DNA of 64,000 nucleotides, from NCBI GenBank assembly GCA_050248995.1, contig JBFWRI010000007.1, positions 5,150 through 69,149 on the forward strand. Direction: 5' to 3'. Shown one piece after another: positions 26,027-35,557 of this stretch. The translations under genes and the position numbers were made by a program. Source of the stretch: JBFWRI01 sp050248995 (lineage in GTDB: Bacteria; Pseudomonadota; Alphaproteobacteria; JAIXQD01). Below the pieces are notes generated by a model that had not been told where the DNA came from, searched no databases, and saw only the letters and a program-made list of their open reading frames with translations. Position 1 is the first letter of the stretch, and each line of letters opens with the position of its first letter.

Positions 26027-26335
26027 TCAGGTTTTCTTCTTATAAGCCCCGATAAGCGCTTCCATAGCCGCTTTGTGCTTTTGACTCCCTTGGCCGCTGC
26101 CTTCGGCCGAGGCTGGCGGCGCGTTGATGGGCGCTTTTACCTGCGTCGCGGCGGGGTTCTTGCGGATAAAGTGGTCCAGCGCATAGCCGGTAATCGACTC
26201 AAGGAAGGGAATCGCCAGCTGCTGAGCCAGATCGGGGTTCTGCACCGCCTCTTCCATCAGCGCCCGTTTGGCCTGGGTTTTGTTGCCCCGGGCCTTGGTC
26301 AGCGCTGTCTGCAGGTACTGGTTAAGCGTTTGCAT
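26027..26335 (-). CDS. Unknown small helical protein
   Basis: A protein of 102 residues. The first 55 form likely helices (MQTLNQYLQTALTKARGN, then QAKRALMEEA), followed by a low-complexity alanine/proline/serine/glycine linker (about 65-85) and a short basic C-terminal helix ending AYKKKT. This layout suggests a small adaptor or DNA-associated protein, but nothing more definite. It is on the same strand as the preceding small gene and divergent from the 315-residue membrane protein gene. Confidence 0.65.
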   Translation of the reverse strand: MQTLNQYLQTALTKARGNKTQAKRALMEEAVQNPDLAQQLAIPFLESITGYALDHFIRKNPAATQVKAPINAPPASAEGSGQGSQKHKAAMEALIGAYKKKT

Positions 26336-26437
26336 GCATTAAGCGTATACCCCGCCCGCCGTTCGGCAAGCCGTAAATCGGCATTTATTAACGTGTTTTT
26401 GTGTAATGAAACTATTTTCATGCTGTAGATTGCGCCC

Positions 26438-27385
26438 ATGGCAAAGATCACTGAAGATAATCTCTCGGACAAAGGCGACGACGGCATGCGCGCCATCATG
26501 ATGGCTGTGAAGCGTAGAGCCGGTAAAGCGCGCGATTGGGCAGCAAATGATGTACAAACTGCCCTCGATAGAAAATTTGTCTTAGGGGACGCAGACGCAA
26601 CCGAAGCCTTCTCGCGCATTGGTCGTCACTCACTGCAAGGTGCAATGATTTATGGCGCCTGCGTAGGCCTGCCTTTCCTTGCTGGCGCTTTTCCTGCCGC
26701 TATTTTTGTTTTGGCTATTACGAGATTACCGCGCACTGGTTTTATGCTTCAGCGCATGGCTGAGAATTACCAGCGTATGTGCAATGGTGAAGCGCCAATT
26801 AGTAAAGATGAGTTCCTTAAGAATAATCAGTCTGCTCGAGCTGTTTATAAACTTGATGATATTGTCTGGGCGATACCAACATTGGCTTTCAACTACCTGC
26901 AAACGGGCTTCTTCCCATGGGAAGCAGAACAGAAGAAAGCTTTAGCCTGGAGAACGATTACGCCGCAAATGAAGAAAAACCTGACGCATATCACAGGCGT
27001 GGCTACGCTTATCTTAGCAACCGGACCTGCACATGCCTTCGCTAGAAGTCTTCGCATCCTCAACTCTGGATGGCGGTATGCAAAAAACTTCTCTCGCATG
27101 CACTTTGGCGACATCGGAATACGCAAGGAGCCAAAAGCAAAATGGTTCCCGTGGCGCCTTAAGTACGAGGAAGCAAACCCCATACTTCATGCCGAGCGGA
27201 TGGCAACCGAGAAGGATTATCGCGGCATCTATGAGGCAGACGCGATGTATGAACAAGCCTTCCGCAATAACATCGAAATCATCAAAACCGGCAAGCTGTG
27301 GGCCCGCGCCCCTGAAAAGCCCCAAGATGGACTTTTCTCTTGGGTCAAGCGTTGGCGCCGCAATCGCAAACCTTCACAGCAATAA
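26438..27385 (+). CDS. Unknown membrane protein of 315 residues
   Basis: An N-terminal charged region of about 70 residues is followed by a hydrophobic segment at about 68-94 (GAMIYGACVGLPFLAGAFPAAIFVL starts it), a middle amphipathic region with two possible further spans (about 130-155 and 185-200), and a strongly basic, tryptophan-containing C-terminus. There is no enzyme motif. Its base composition is lower in G+C than glnA or mfd in the first 600 bases, a mild sign of a different history. It belongs to a run of unassignable genes between glnA and mfd. Confidence 0.72.
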   Translation: MAKITEDNLSDKGDDGMRAIMMAVKRRAGKARDWAANDVQTALDRKFVLGDADATEAFSRIGRHSLQGAMIYGACVGLPFLAGAFPAAIFVLAITRLPRTGFMLQRMAENYQRMCNGEAPISKDEFLKNNQSARAVYKLDDIVWAIPTLAFNYLQTGFFPWEAEQKKALAWRTITPQMKKNLTHITGVATLILATGPAHAFARSLRILNSGWRYAKNFSRMHFGDIGIRKEPKAKWFPWRLKYEEANPILHAERMATEKDYRGIYEADAMYEQAFRNNIEIIKTGKLWARAPEKPQDGLFSWVKRWRRNRKPSQQ

Positions 27386-27465
27386 CAATCACATAGCACA
27401 GGCTGTCGAATCCCCCAAATCGCGCTACATTGATTTCATACTCACCCGAGTAAGGAGCCGTAGCC

Positions 27466-27822
27466 ATGTTACCTGACATCGCCCGCCGCAATCGCCGCCG
27501 CCAACCCAGCGATAACTCACCGCCACTCACACTTGCCGCTATGAAACTGACCCCGGGTCAGGGCAAGGCTATCAGCCGTTTTGTGGGCCGCGCCGTCAGC
27601 CTGCCGCTGTTTGCTGTTACCGTACCCACGCTTGGCCTGCACGGCATTATGCGAGTGATTACACTGGTCGCCGACCGCAAAACCAGAGAAGCATCAAAGA
27701 CAGCCTTAATCCGCAGCCTTGGCATGGTGCATGAAAACTGGACCATGCTGGAATCGGGCCTGATGCGGCAAGAGGCACGCGAGGCATGGCGCGCCGCCCG
27801 CTCGGCAATGAAGCCAGCCTAA
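27466..27822 (+). CDS. Unknown small protein with one membrane segment
   Basis: A protein of 118 residues. The N-terminus is arginine-rich (ARRNRRRQ), with a hydrophobic stretch at about 47-68 (VSLPLFAVTVPTLGLHGIMRVI) and an alanine/arginine-rich C-terminal helix. AAGGAG lies 8 bases upstream of the ATG. It is 80 bp after the 315-residue membrane protein gene on the same strand and may share its transcript. No family recognised. Confidence 0.68.
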   Translation: MLPDIARRNRRRQPSDNSPPLTLAAMKLTPGQGKAISRFVGRAVSLPLFAVTVPTLGLHGIMRVITLVADRKTREASKTALIRSLGMVHENWTMLESGLMRQEAREAWRAARSAMKPA

Positions 27823-27891
27823 CGGCAGTTTACCCTTACTTAAGATTCTTCCGGCAGCCTTGAATCATTGGTCATGATGTCGGGGGGCAAA

Positions 27892-28215
27892 ATGGCACAT
27901 CGCATTACCAGCGCAGACGCTTTCAAGGCCTTATCCATCTCACCACAGCGTATGCACGCCGAAGCCGCATGGCACGCCGCCCAACAGCATGCACCGCAAC
28001 GCAGCGCGCTTAATGGCACAACAATCAGTATTGTTTTGCTGGTTGGCGGCGCTGCACTGATTGGCGGCGCCATTGTGGGTTGGGGCATGCCCTTCTTTGC
28101 CGCTGGCATGACATCGATTATCGCCGGCGGCTGTGGCCTGTTCGCCAAGCGCTCAACGCAACTTGACCGTTCAGGCTGGCTGGACGGCGGCGGCAAGCTG
28201 GCACCTGCGCACTAA
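27892..28215 (+). CDS. Unknown small two-span membrane protein
   Basis: A protein of 107 residues starting MAHRITSADAFK at 27892, with GGGGGG 4-9 bases upstream, which favours this ATG over in-frame ATGs at 27868-27877. Two adjacent hydrophobic helices (about 44-63 and 66-86) with many small residues (VGGAALIGGAIVGWGMP, then AAGMTSIIAGGCGLF) form a likely glycine-zipper hairpin in the membrane. Such hairpins occur in pore-forming or scaffolding peptides, but no function can be assigned. Confidence 0.68.
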   Translation: MAHRITSADAFKALSISPQRMHAEAAWHAAQQHAPQRSALNGTTISIVLLVGGAALIGGAIVGWGMPFFAAGMTSIIAGGCGLFAKRSTQLDRSGWLDGGGKLAPAH

Positions 28216-28231
28216 TTAAGCTGATAATGCT

Positions 28232-28825
28232 TTAAGCGACGACAGGCTGCTCTGTCTTCTTACCAACGTAATACGTGGGGAACGGTGCACGGTCGACTGT
28301 TTGCGCGACAATCGACCTGCCCGGGTTCTGGGCAGCTTTTGTGCCGACACGATATTCAAGACCAAACGCACCTTTCTTGACGGTATATGTTGACGAGCGG
28401 AATAGTACTCCGTCGCGATCTTCGGCTGGAAATACAATAGCCGTACCACGCAGGATGTTAACCCACAGCTTCAGGCCAAACAGCGTGTCAGCTGCGTCAG
28501 CCTTCGGGTCGGCATCGGCCTGTACGCGGAAATCGGAAGATACAACCGACTTGCCTAATACAGCCGCGTTCTCGCCCTTGCCTTTTAACATAATACGACA
28601 GCGAGAATCATCAAACACGCCCATCGATGTAATACGCACGCCCTTGCGCAGCGCCTTGTTCATCACGGCTGCGCTGTTAATCGCGGTTTGCCAACGTGGC
28701 AGGATCAGCATTTCACCGCGCATGACGCTGCGGCCAAGATTGCCGGCTGATTTCAGAATATCACATTCAACGTTGTTGACGCCCATATGGTTCAGTTGGG
28801 CAATAAGATCTTGTTGGTTATACAT
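28232..28825 (-). CDS. Unknown soluble protein of 197 residues
   Basis: The start at 28825 (MYNQQDLIAQLNHMG) has TGGAG 7 bases upstream. The protein is rich in beta-strand patterns, with paired segments such as RCRIMLKGKGE and SDFRVQADAD, consistent with a beta-barrel or sandwich fold. No motif or family is recognisable, and there is no signal peptide. It converges with the small two-span protein gene and lies just downstream of mfd, separated by a hairpin. Confidence 0.7.
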   Translation of the reverse strand: MYNQQDLIAQLNHMGVNNVECDILKSAGNLGRSVMRGEMLILPRWQTAINSAAVMNKALRKGVRITSMGVFDDSRCRIMLKGKGENAAVLGKSVVSSDFRVQADADPKADAADTLFGLKLWVNILRGTAIVFPAEDRDGVLFRSSTYTVKKGAFGLEYRVGTKAAQNPGRSIVAQTVDRAPFPTYYVGKKTEQPVVA

Positions 28826-28884
28826 CGCAAGCTCCATTATTTGAATGTGGCGCTAAACTAGACCTATTTGCAGCGCAGCAGCAA

Positions 28885-28910
28885 GCCGAAATTTAAGCCG
28901 CAATTTCGGC
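28885..28910. repeat. Inverted repeat overlapping the 3' end of mfd
   Basis: GCCGAAATT and AATTTCGGC form a perfect 9-bp stem around an 8-base loop that contains the mfd stop codon. No T-run follows on either strand, so a protective or processing stem is as likely as a terminator. Confidence 0.45.
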
Positions 28911-31900
28911 AATCTTGGTCAGCGCGGCGCGCGCGCCGGTTAAACGCTGTTCAACCGAGTTCCATGCGCCCAGCACCGACAGTTTCATATCAGGGCGTAT
29001 CTGCAGCTTGCCGTTACTGTACTGAATATGCGCAATCAATGCGTCGGGCTTGGCGAATGTATTCTTGCGGAATGTAATCAGCGCGCCGTTGGCGCCCACG
29101 TCCAGTTTTTCAATGCCTGAACGCTTGCACAGCAGTTTGATGTGCATGGTGGCCAACAGGTTTTCCACCTCGCGCGGCATTTTGCCAAAGCGGTCCACCA
29201 GCTCAGCCGCAAACGCTTCAATGCCAGCTTCGTCCTTAATGTCAGCCAAACGCCGATACAGCGTCAGGCGCAGGCCCAGATCGGCAACGTACGATTCCGG
29301 AATCAGCACCGGCAGGCCAAGGTTCAGCGTTGGTGTCCAGTCTTCAACCGGCATATCCACCAGCTCGCCACGCCGTGCGGCGGCCACGGCTTCGCGTAGC
29401 ATCTGTTGGTACAGCTCGATACCCACTTCGCGCACATGGCCCGATTGCTCTTCGCCCAGCAGGTTTCCCGCGCCACGCAAATCCAAATCGTGGCTGGCCA
29501 GCTGGAAGCCTGCACCAAGCTGGTCCAGCGTCTCCATCACTTTCAGGCGCTGTTCGGCGCTGTCTGTCAGCGGCATATTGGCGGCGTGCGTTAAATACGC
29601 ATAGCCGCGCTGCTTGGCACGCCCCACCCGCCCGCGCAACTGATACAACTGCGCCAAGCCGAACATATCGGCGCGGTGGATGATAATTGTATTGGCGCGC
29701 GGGATATCGAGGCCCGATTCCACGATGTTGGTTGAAAGCAACACTTCAAACGCGCCGTCATCAAACGCGGCCATGATATCTTCCAGTTCAGTGGCCGGCA
29801 TCTGCCCGTGCGCGGTGCGGATTTTCAGTTCCGGCACCAATGTGTTCAGTTCTTCGGCCAGCGCACCAAGGTCCTGTACGCGCGGTGCCACATAGAAGCT
29901 TTGGCCACCCCGGAAATGCTCGCGCATCAGCGCTTCGCGGATAATCAACGGGTCGTATGGCAGCACGGTTGTGCGCACGGCCAGCCTGTCCACCGGCGGC
30001 GTGGCAATTAACGACAGTTCGCGCACGCCGGTTAGCGCCAGCTGCAATGTGCGTGGTATGGGCGTGGCCGACAATGTCAGCACATGCACGTTCTTTTGCA
30101 GGTCTTTCAGCTTTTCTTTCTGCTTCACGCCGAAGTGCTGTTCTTCATCCACAATCACAAGGCCAAGGCGCGCGAACTTGATGCTTTGCGCCAGAATGGC
30201 ATGGGTGCCAATCACAATATCCAGCCGGCCATTTTCCAGATCTTCCTTGTTCTGCTTCGCTTCCTTGGCGCTGACAAAACGCGACATCTGGCCGATTTTT
30301 ATCGGCAGTCCCTGAAAGCGCGTTTTAAAGTTCCGTGCATGCTGCCGCGCCAGCAACGTTGTTGGCACCACCACTGCCACCTGCAGCCCGGCGCTGGCCG
30401 CCACAAACGCGGCGCGCAGCGCCACTTCGGTTTTACCAAAGCCGACGTCGCCGCACACCAATCGATCCATCGGTTTGCCCCGGCCAAGGTCTTCGATCAC
30501 GTTTTCAATCGCGCGGCTTTGGTCTTCGGTTTCCACATACGGGAAACGCGCCGCAAACTCGTCATAGATATTGATAGGCGTTGTCAGAACCGGTGCTTCC
30601 TGTAACTCGCGCATGGCGGCGATCTTCAGCAGCGCGTCCGCCATATCACGCAGGCGCTTCTTCACACGCGCCTTGCGCTGCTGCCAGCCTGCGCCGCCCA
30701 GCTTGTCCAGCTGCGCGCCTGTTTCCTCGTTACCGTAACGCGATAGCAACTCAAGGTTCTCAACCGGCACAAAAATGCGGTCGCCGCCGGCATATACCAA
30801 TTTCAGGCAGTCGTGCGGCGTGCCGCCGACATCCAGCGTTACCAGCCCGTCATAACGGCCAATGCCGTGTTCTTCGTGCACAATCAGGTCGCCAACGTTC
30901 AGCGCGCCCAGATCAACAATAAATTCATCGCTGCGCTTCCGTGCACGGCGCGGACGCACAAGGCGGTCGCCCAGGATATCCTGCTCGGTAATCACCGTCA
31001 GGTCGTTACTGGTAAAGCCCTGCTCCAGCGGCAACACGGCCAGCCGCGCATTTTTTGGCAAACCACCATGTTCATCAAATACATGTTGCAGACGGTCAGC
31101 CGCGCCATCGCTGCCCACAGCGATAATCACCGGCATGGCAGCGGTTTTAATGCGCGTCAGCACCTTGTCATATAATGTGTGTGCATCCTGCTGGCGTTCA
31201 GCGGCGAAATCGACGCCTGTGCGGCCACCGGCATCAACTTCATGCGACGGCGGCGCGAACGGCGACAGCTGCACAACGGGGTGCGCCGCTATATCAGCCT
31301 GCGTATACAGCAGCGCGGGCGGCACCGGCTTGTAAACGGCAGCGCGGTCGCGTTTCGCCCCCTTCCACAGCATTTCCCGTGCATTGTAAAAGTCGGTGAT
31401 CTGGTTCCAGCGTGCGGTTATTGCCTCGCCCGTCTGCCAGCCCATCACAAAGGTGGCGCGCGGCAGATAAGCCGTTATCGGCACCAGCTGTTCGTAAAAC
31501 AGCGGCAGCCAGTGTTCTACGCCCGCATAGGCACGGCCTTCTGACACGGCTTGGTAAAGCGGATCTTCCTGCAGCTGTGCGCCGAACAGCTCACGATACC
31601 GTGTGCGGAAGCTGCTGATGCGATCAGTCGTCAGCATCAGTTCTGTCACAGGTTGCAGGTTCAGGCTTTCTACTTTGTCAGCGCTCAACTGTGTGGCCGC
31701 GTCAAACGTGCGCAGGTTTTCCACTTCGTCGCCAAACAGATCCAGGCGCACAGGCTGATCGGCGCCTGCGGGGAAAATATCAATCACATCGCCGCGAAAG
31801 CTGTATTCGCCGGCCTCGCGCACCGTTGTCGTGCGGCGATAGCCCTGCGCCACCAGTGATTCTTGCAATTTGCTGCGATCGACCGCCTGCCCGGCACGCA

Positions 31901-32297
31901 AGGCTGACGTCTGGTCTTTAAAGGCCTCAGGCGGCGGCACCAGTTGCATCAATGCCGCAACCGTTGTTACCACAACAAACGCGCTTTTCGCCGGTTGCGT
32001 CAGCGCAGTCAGCGTTTGCGCACGCTCGGCCAGCACATCAGAACTGGGTGAAACGCGGTCATACGGCAGGCAATCCCATGCGGGCAGAATATGTACGGTC
32101 AGTTCCGGCGCGAAAAACTGCAGTTGTTCCACCAGCGCTGCCGCTTGCAAATCATCCTGCACAACGGCAACCGTACCACGCGCGCCCGCCTGCAGCGCCA
32201 GCGTGATAATCGTACGGGCGTCATGCCCCGGCGGCGCACCATAAATCGGCAGCACACCCGGCGCGTCGGGATTAAAGGCTTTCAGGTCAATAGCCAT
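28893..32297 (-). CDS. mfd: Transcription-repair coupling factor Mfd
   Basis: A full-length protein of 1134 residues. The N-terminal UvrB-like region, the RNA-polymerase-interacting CarD-like module with VHEEHGIGRYDGL near residue 480, the superfamily 2 motor with Walker A GDVGFGKTEVA, DEEQHFG (motif II), SATPIPRTLQ (motif III) and the RecG-like end with LYQLRGRVGR are all present. Mfd removes stalled RNA polymerase and recruits UvrA. The start ATG overlaps the end of sdhE by 11 bp, so the two are translationally coupled. recG diverges from sdhE, the cluster arrangement known in alphaproteobacteria. Confidence 0.97.
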   Translation of the reverse strand: MAIDLKAFNPDAPGVLPIYGAPPGHDARTIITLALQAGARGTVAVVQDDLQAAALVEQLQFFAPELTVHILPAWDCLPYDRVSPSSDVLAERAQTLTALTQPAKSAFVVVTTVAALMQLVPPPEAFKDQTSALRAGQAVDRSKLQESLVAQGYRRTTTVREAGEYSFRGDVIDIFPAGADQPVRLDLFGDEVENLRTFDAATQLSADKVESLNLQPVTELMLTTDRISSFRTRYRELFGAQLQEDPLYQAVSEGRAYAGVEHWLPLFYEQLVPITAYLPRATFVMGWQTGEAITARWNQITDFYNAREMLWKGAKRDRAAVYKPVPPALLYTQADIAAHPVVQLSPFAPPSHEVDAGGRTGVDFAAERQQDAHTLYDKVLTRIKTAAMPVIIAVGSDGAADRLQHVFDEHGGLPKNARLAVLPLEQGFTSNDLTVITEQDILGDRLVRPRRARKRSDEFIVDLGALNVGDLIVHEEHGIGRYDGLVTLDVGGTPHDCLKLVYAGGDRIFVPVENLELLSRYGNEETGAQLDKLGGAGWQQRKARVKKRLRDMADALLKIAAMRELQEAPVLTTPINIYDEFAARFPYVETEDQSRAIENVIEDLGRGKPMDRLVCGDVGFGKTEVALRAAFVAASAGLQVAVVVPTTLLARQHARNFKTRFQGLPIKIGQMSRFVSAKEAKQNKEDLENGRLDIVIGTHAILAQSIKFARLGLVIVDEEQHFGVKQKEKLKDLQKNVHVLTLSATPIPRTLQLALTGVRELSLIATPPVDRLAVRTTVLPYDPLIIREALMREHFRGGQSFYVAPRVQDLGALAEELNTLVPELKIRTAHGQMPATELEDIMAAFDDGAFEVLLSTNIVESGLDIPRANTIIIHRADMFGLAQLYQLRGRVGRAKQRGYAYLTHAANMPLTDSAEQRLKVMETLDQLGAGFQLASHDLDLRGAGNLLGEEQSGHVREVGIELYQQMLREAVAAARRGELVDMPVEDWTPTLNLGLPVLIPESYVADLGLRLTLYRRLADIKDEAGIEAFAAELVDRFGKMPREVENLLATMHIKLLCKRSGIEKLDVGANGALITFRKNTFAKPDALIAHIQYSNGKLQIRPDMKLSVLGAWNSVEQRLTGARAALTKIAEIAA

Positions 32298-32535
32298 GGC
32301 CAGACCTTTTAATCACATCGACAATCACCGCATGTTCGGCGGGCGGTTCGGTCTGCCCGACCAGCCACGCGTAAACATCCCAATCTTGTGCATTCAGCAG
32401 CTTTTCATAGGCGTCTAATTCAGCGACAGAAAGTTGCGCAAGATGCGCGCGCGCAAACGTCCCCAGCAGCAGGTCCAATTCAGCGAACCCGCGATGCTGG
32501 CTTTGAAACAGAAGTTGCTTCAAGCGCTTGTCCAT
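32287..32535 (-). CDS. sdhE: Succinate dehydrogenase assembly factor SdhE
   Basis: A protein of 82 residues with the hallmark RGFAELD (RGxxE motif) near residue 15, needed for covalent flavin attachment to the SdhA subunit of succinate dehydrogenase. Length and helical layout fit the SdhE/SDHAF2 family. It acts in the cytoplasm on apo-SdhA. It overlaps mfd by 11 bp on the same strand and diverges from recG across 33 bp. Confidence 0.92.
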   Translation of the reverse strand: MDKRLKQLLFQSQHRGFAELDLLLGTFARAHLAQLSVAELDAYEKLLNAQDWDVYAWLVGQTEPPAEHAVIVDVIKRSGHGY

Positions 32536-32568
32536 TTATGAGGCGCAACATAAGCTTCTGGGCAGCAA

Positions 32569-34659
32569 ATGACAACACTTTCCCATCCAGTCCTGAAACC
32601 CGTAGAAACGCTGACTGGCGTGGGCCCGCGCGTGGGCGCTTTGCTGAAGAAGGTAGCAGGCGCACGTGTGATCGACCTGGCCCTGCTGATGCCCACGGCT
32701 GTCGTGGACCGCCGCGATATCACCACCACCCGCGCTGCCAAACCCGGCGGCATTGCCACGCTGGTCATCACCGTCACCAAAATCGAGAAGCCCCGCAAAC
32801 GCGGCGGCGCAACGCGCATCCATGTTGCCGATGACACCGGGCCGCTGCTGATTTCGTATTTCAACCAGCGTGGCGACTGGCTGGAGAAGATCTTCACTGT
32901 CGGCAAGCAGCTGGCGATCAGCGGCAAGGTCGAGATGTACGAAGGCAAAAAGCAAATCGCGCATCCCGACGTGATTGTTGACCCGGCCAAGGTGAAAGAC
33001 ATCGCAATTCTTGAGCCTGTTTATCCCCTCACCGCCAACCTGTCAGGAAAAATCCTGCGCAAGGCCATCGCTATGGCTGTGCCCACCACGCGCATCCTGC
33101 CCGAATGGCTGGACGGCAGCGTTATCCGCAAGAACGGATGGCGGGATTTTGGCGAGACGCTTACAGCCCTGCACGCGCCGCGCGACCCGGCCGATATATT
33201 ACCTAACGCCCCCGTGCGCTATCGTCTGGCGTATGATGAACTGCTGGCGAACCAGCTGGCGATTGCGATTGTGCGCGACCATACCCGCGCGAAACGCAAA
33301 ACCATCACCAAAGGCGACGGCAACGCACCTGCGCTGCTCAAAAAGATTATTGCCGCCCTGCCCTATCAACTGACCAGCGCGCAGGAACGCACGCTGAAGG
33401 AAATTACAGCCGACATGCAGGCCGCCACGCGCATGGTACGCCTGCTGCAAGGCGATGTCGGCAGCGGCAAAACAATCGTTGCATTGTTGACCATGGCCAT
33501 TGCCGTATCGCGCGGCGAACAGGCGGCCATCATGGCGCCCACGGAAATTCTGGCGCAACAGCATTATGAAAGCCTGCTGCCGATCGCCACTGAGGCCGGC
33601 CTGCGCATCGCCCTGCACACCGGCAGCGTAAAAGGTGCCGCGCGTAAAAAGGTGCTGGATGCACTGGCCGCTGGTGATATCGATATCATCATCGGCACAC
33701 ACGCGATTTTCCAGAACAAGGTGGAATTCAAAAACCTTGGCTGTGTGGTGATTGATGAACAACACCGCTTTGGCGTTGAACAGCGCGTCGAGCTGTCGAA
33801 CAAAGGCCGCGGCGTTGATGTGCTGGTGATGACGGCCACGCCCATTCCGCGTTCGCTGGCCCTTACCTATTACGGCGACATGGAAGTTTCCAAGCTGGAT
33901 GAAAAACCACCGGGCCGCGTACCGATCAAAACCAGCAAGACCGACCTGAAGTTCCTTGATGACGTGATTGAACGCGTGCGCGCCAAGATCAAGACCGGCG
34001 AGCGCGTGTACTGGGTCTGCCCGCTGATCGAGGAATCCGACCTTATCGACCTTGCCGCCGCCGAGGAACGCGCGCGCCTGCTGACCGACAAGCTGGGCAA
34101 AGGGATAGTCGGCCTGATGCACAGCCGCTTAAGCGCCGATGAAAAAAACAAAGTGATGGATGATTTCAAATCAGGCCGCCGCCCGGTGCTGGTTTCAACC
34201 ACTGTTATTGAAGTCGGCGTCAATGTACCCGAGGCCACCGTGATGATTATTGATCATGCCGAGCGCTTTGGTCTGGCCCAGCTGCACCAGTTGCGCGGGC
34301 GTGTCGGCCGCAGCAACCTGCCCTCGGCCTGCTTATTGTTATATGACGGCCCGCTGGGCGAAACCGCACGCGCGCGCCTGAAACTGATGACCGACACCGA
34401 AGACGGTTTTAAAATCGCTGAAGAAGACCTTCGCCTGCGCGGTGCCGGCGAAGTTTTGGGCACACGGCAAAGCGGCACGGCGCTGTTCCGCATCGCTGAC
34501 CTGGCCCTGCATCAGGACCTGCTGCTGATGGCCCGCGACGAGGCAAAGTTGATCTTATCGCGCGACCCGGACCTGCAGTCTGACCGCGGCCAAGCCCTGC
34601 GCCTGCTGCTGCGCCTGTTCAGCATGGATCACAGCGTTCAATACCTTAAGGCAGGTTAG
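32569..34659 (+). CDS. recG: ATP-dependent DNA helicase RecG
   Basis: A full-length protein of 696 residues. The wedge domain lies at the N-terminus (about 1-170, with the OB-fold strand starting VVDRRDIT). The helicase core has Walker A GDVGSGKTIVAL, DEQHRFGVEQR (motif II), TATPIPRSLALTYYGD (motif III and following), ATVMIIDHAERFGLAQLHQ and RGRVGRS. RecG remodels stalled replication forks and D-loops. It lies divergent from sdhE-mfd, and convergent with the DUF1491-like gene with 5 bp between stops. Confidence 0.97.
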   Translation: MTTLSHPVLKPVETLTGVGPRVGALLKKVAGARVIDLALLMPTAVVDRRDITTTRAAKPGGIATLVITVTKIEKPRKRGGATRIHVADDTGPLLISYFNQRGDWLEKIFTVGKQLAISGKVEMYEGKKQIAHPDVIVDPAKVKDIAILEPVYPLTANLSGKILRKAIAMAVPTTRILPEWLDGSVIRKNGWRDFGETLTALHAPRDPADILPNAPVRYRLAYDELLANQLAIAIVRDHTRAKRKTITKGDGNAPALLKKIIAALPYQLTSAQERTLKEITADMQAATRMVRLLQGDVGSGKTIVALLTMAIAVSRGEQAAIMAPTEILAQQHYESLLPIATEAGLRIALHTGSVKGAARKKVLDALAAGDIDIIIGTHAIFQNKVEFKNLGCVVIDEQHRFGVEQRVELSNKGRGVDVLVMTATPIPRSLALTYYGDMEVSKLDEKPPGRVPIKTSKTDLKFLDDVIERVRAKIKTGERVYWVCPLIEESDLIDLAAAEERARLLTDKLGKGIVGLMHSRLSADEKNKVMDDFKSGRRPVLVSTTVIEVGVNVPEATVMIIDHAERFGLAQLHQLRGRVGRSNLPSACLLLYDGPLGETARARLKLMTDTEDGFKIAEEDLRLRGAGEVLGTRQSGTALFRIADLALHQDLLLMARDEAKLILSRDPDLQSDRGQALRLLLRLFSMDHSVQYLKAG

Positions 34660-34664
34660 CAGCT

Positions 34665-34985
34665 TCAGGGTGTCATCAGGGCCGCGTCAAACCACAGGCG
34701 GCCTTCCTTGTCTTCAACATCAATCACCCACACATCGGGGTCGATATCAACCGTACGTGCGATGGCCGCATCCACGGCGTCGCCTTCGCTGTGCACCACA
34801 AAACCCTGCCGGGTGCCGTCGAATATCTGCTGGTAAAGCTTCACGCTGCCCTGCCGGTCATCAACCTTAACGTAAAGCGTACCGCGGTCCGGGTCGCCGC
34901 GGTGCACGATCGTCATGAAAACACCCGCAGTAAGGGCGTTTTTCAGCGTGGCGCTGACAAGGACATGGGTTGGCAGGTTCGGCAT
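34665..34985 (-). CDS. DUF1491-like protein
   Basis: A protein of 106 residues with the pattern I associate with DUF1491 of alphaproteobacteria: an opening LPTHVLVSATLKNALTAGV, HRGDPDRGTLYVKV, a glutamine/tyrosine segment SVKLYQQI, and a C-terminal DPDVWVIDVEDKEGR. Function unknown in all members I know of. The location beside recG matches relatives. No signal peptide or membrane span. Confidence 0.75.
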   Translation of the reverse strand: MPNLPTHVLVSATLKNALTAGVFMTIVHRGDPDRGTLYVKVDDRQGSVKLYQQIFDGTRQGFVVHSEGDAVDAAIARTVDIDPDVWVIDVEDKEGRLWFDAALMTP

Positions 34986-35047
34986 AACGCAAGAAAATTA
35001 GCACAGAAATAATTGGTTGCGAGGGGGCATTATGGTTTGCTGGCACC

Positions 35048-35557
35048 ATGGGTCAAAGCCGCAAGCGCATTCATATCGTTCCGCCAACCGACAAACGGGT
35101 GTTCTTTTACGACCCGGTTGAAAAGCTTTTTTATAAAATCTCGCGCATCCAAGACCCGATTGGCAAAGATGACATCTGCCAGATCGACACGTTTTCACGC
35201 ACTGATATTGTTGCTGGCAAGATAAAACACGTTGTGTGCGGCGACCAGGACTTTGCAACGCTTGAACTGTATGGCTATCGACGCGCCGATGTTTCTACCC
35301 TTCTTGTGCCCGATCTGGCGGCCCTGAACGTAAATAACCAAACTGACTTTGCCAACATCCGGATTATGGCGCACGGTGGTGAACGCCACGAGTGGTACCC
35401 ACACCATTCCGGCAGCTCCTGCCGTACAAACAACAAGGAAGAAGCCGACGCCATCGTTTTGAACATCCTGCGTGTTATCAGCGACGAATTAAAAGAAATG
35501 CCGGTGCGCGAACCTCGCCGCCGCCGGGCCGCACCCCAGCGCATCGTCCGCGTTTAA
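35048..35557 (+). CDS. Unknown protein of 169 residues
   Basis: A soluble protein with a beta-rich first half (KRIHIVPPTDKRVFFYD) and a helical end with a basic arginine/alanine tail (EPRRRRAAPQR) that may contact nucleic acid. Two cysteines (about 64 and 125) are spaced widely. No family recognised. The ribosome binding site is weak. Its stop codon shares the palindrome TTAA with the stop of the convergent sigma-54 regulator. Confidence 0.65.
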   Translation: MGQSRKRIHIVPPTDKRVFFYDPVEKLFYKISRIQDPIGKDDICQIDTFSRTDIVAGKIKHVVCGDQDFATLELYGYRRADVSTLLVPDLAALNVNNQTDFANIRIMAHGGERHEWYPHHSGSSCRTNNKEEADAIVLNILRVISDELKEMPVREPRRRRAAPQRIVRV

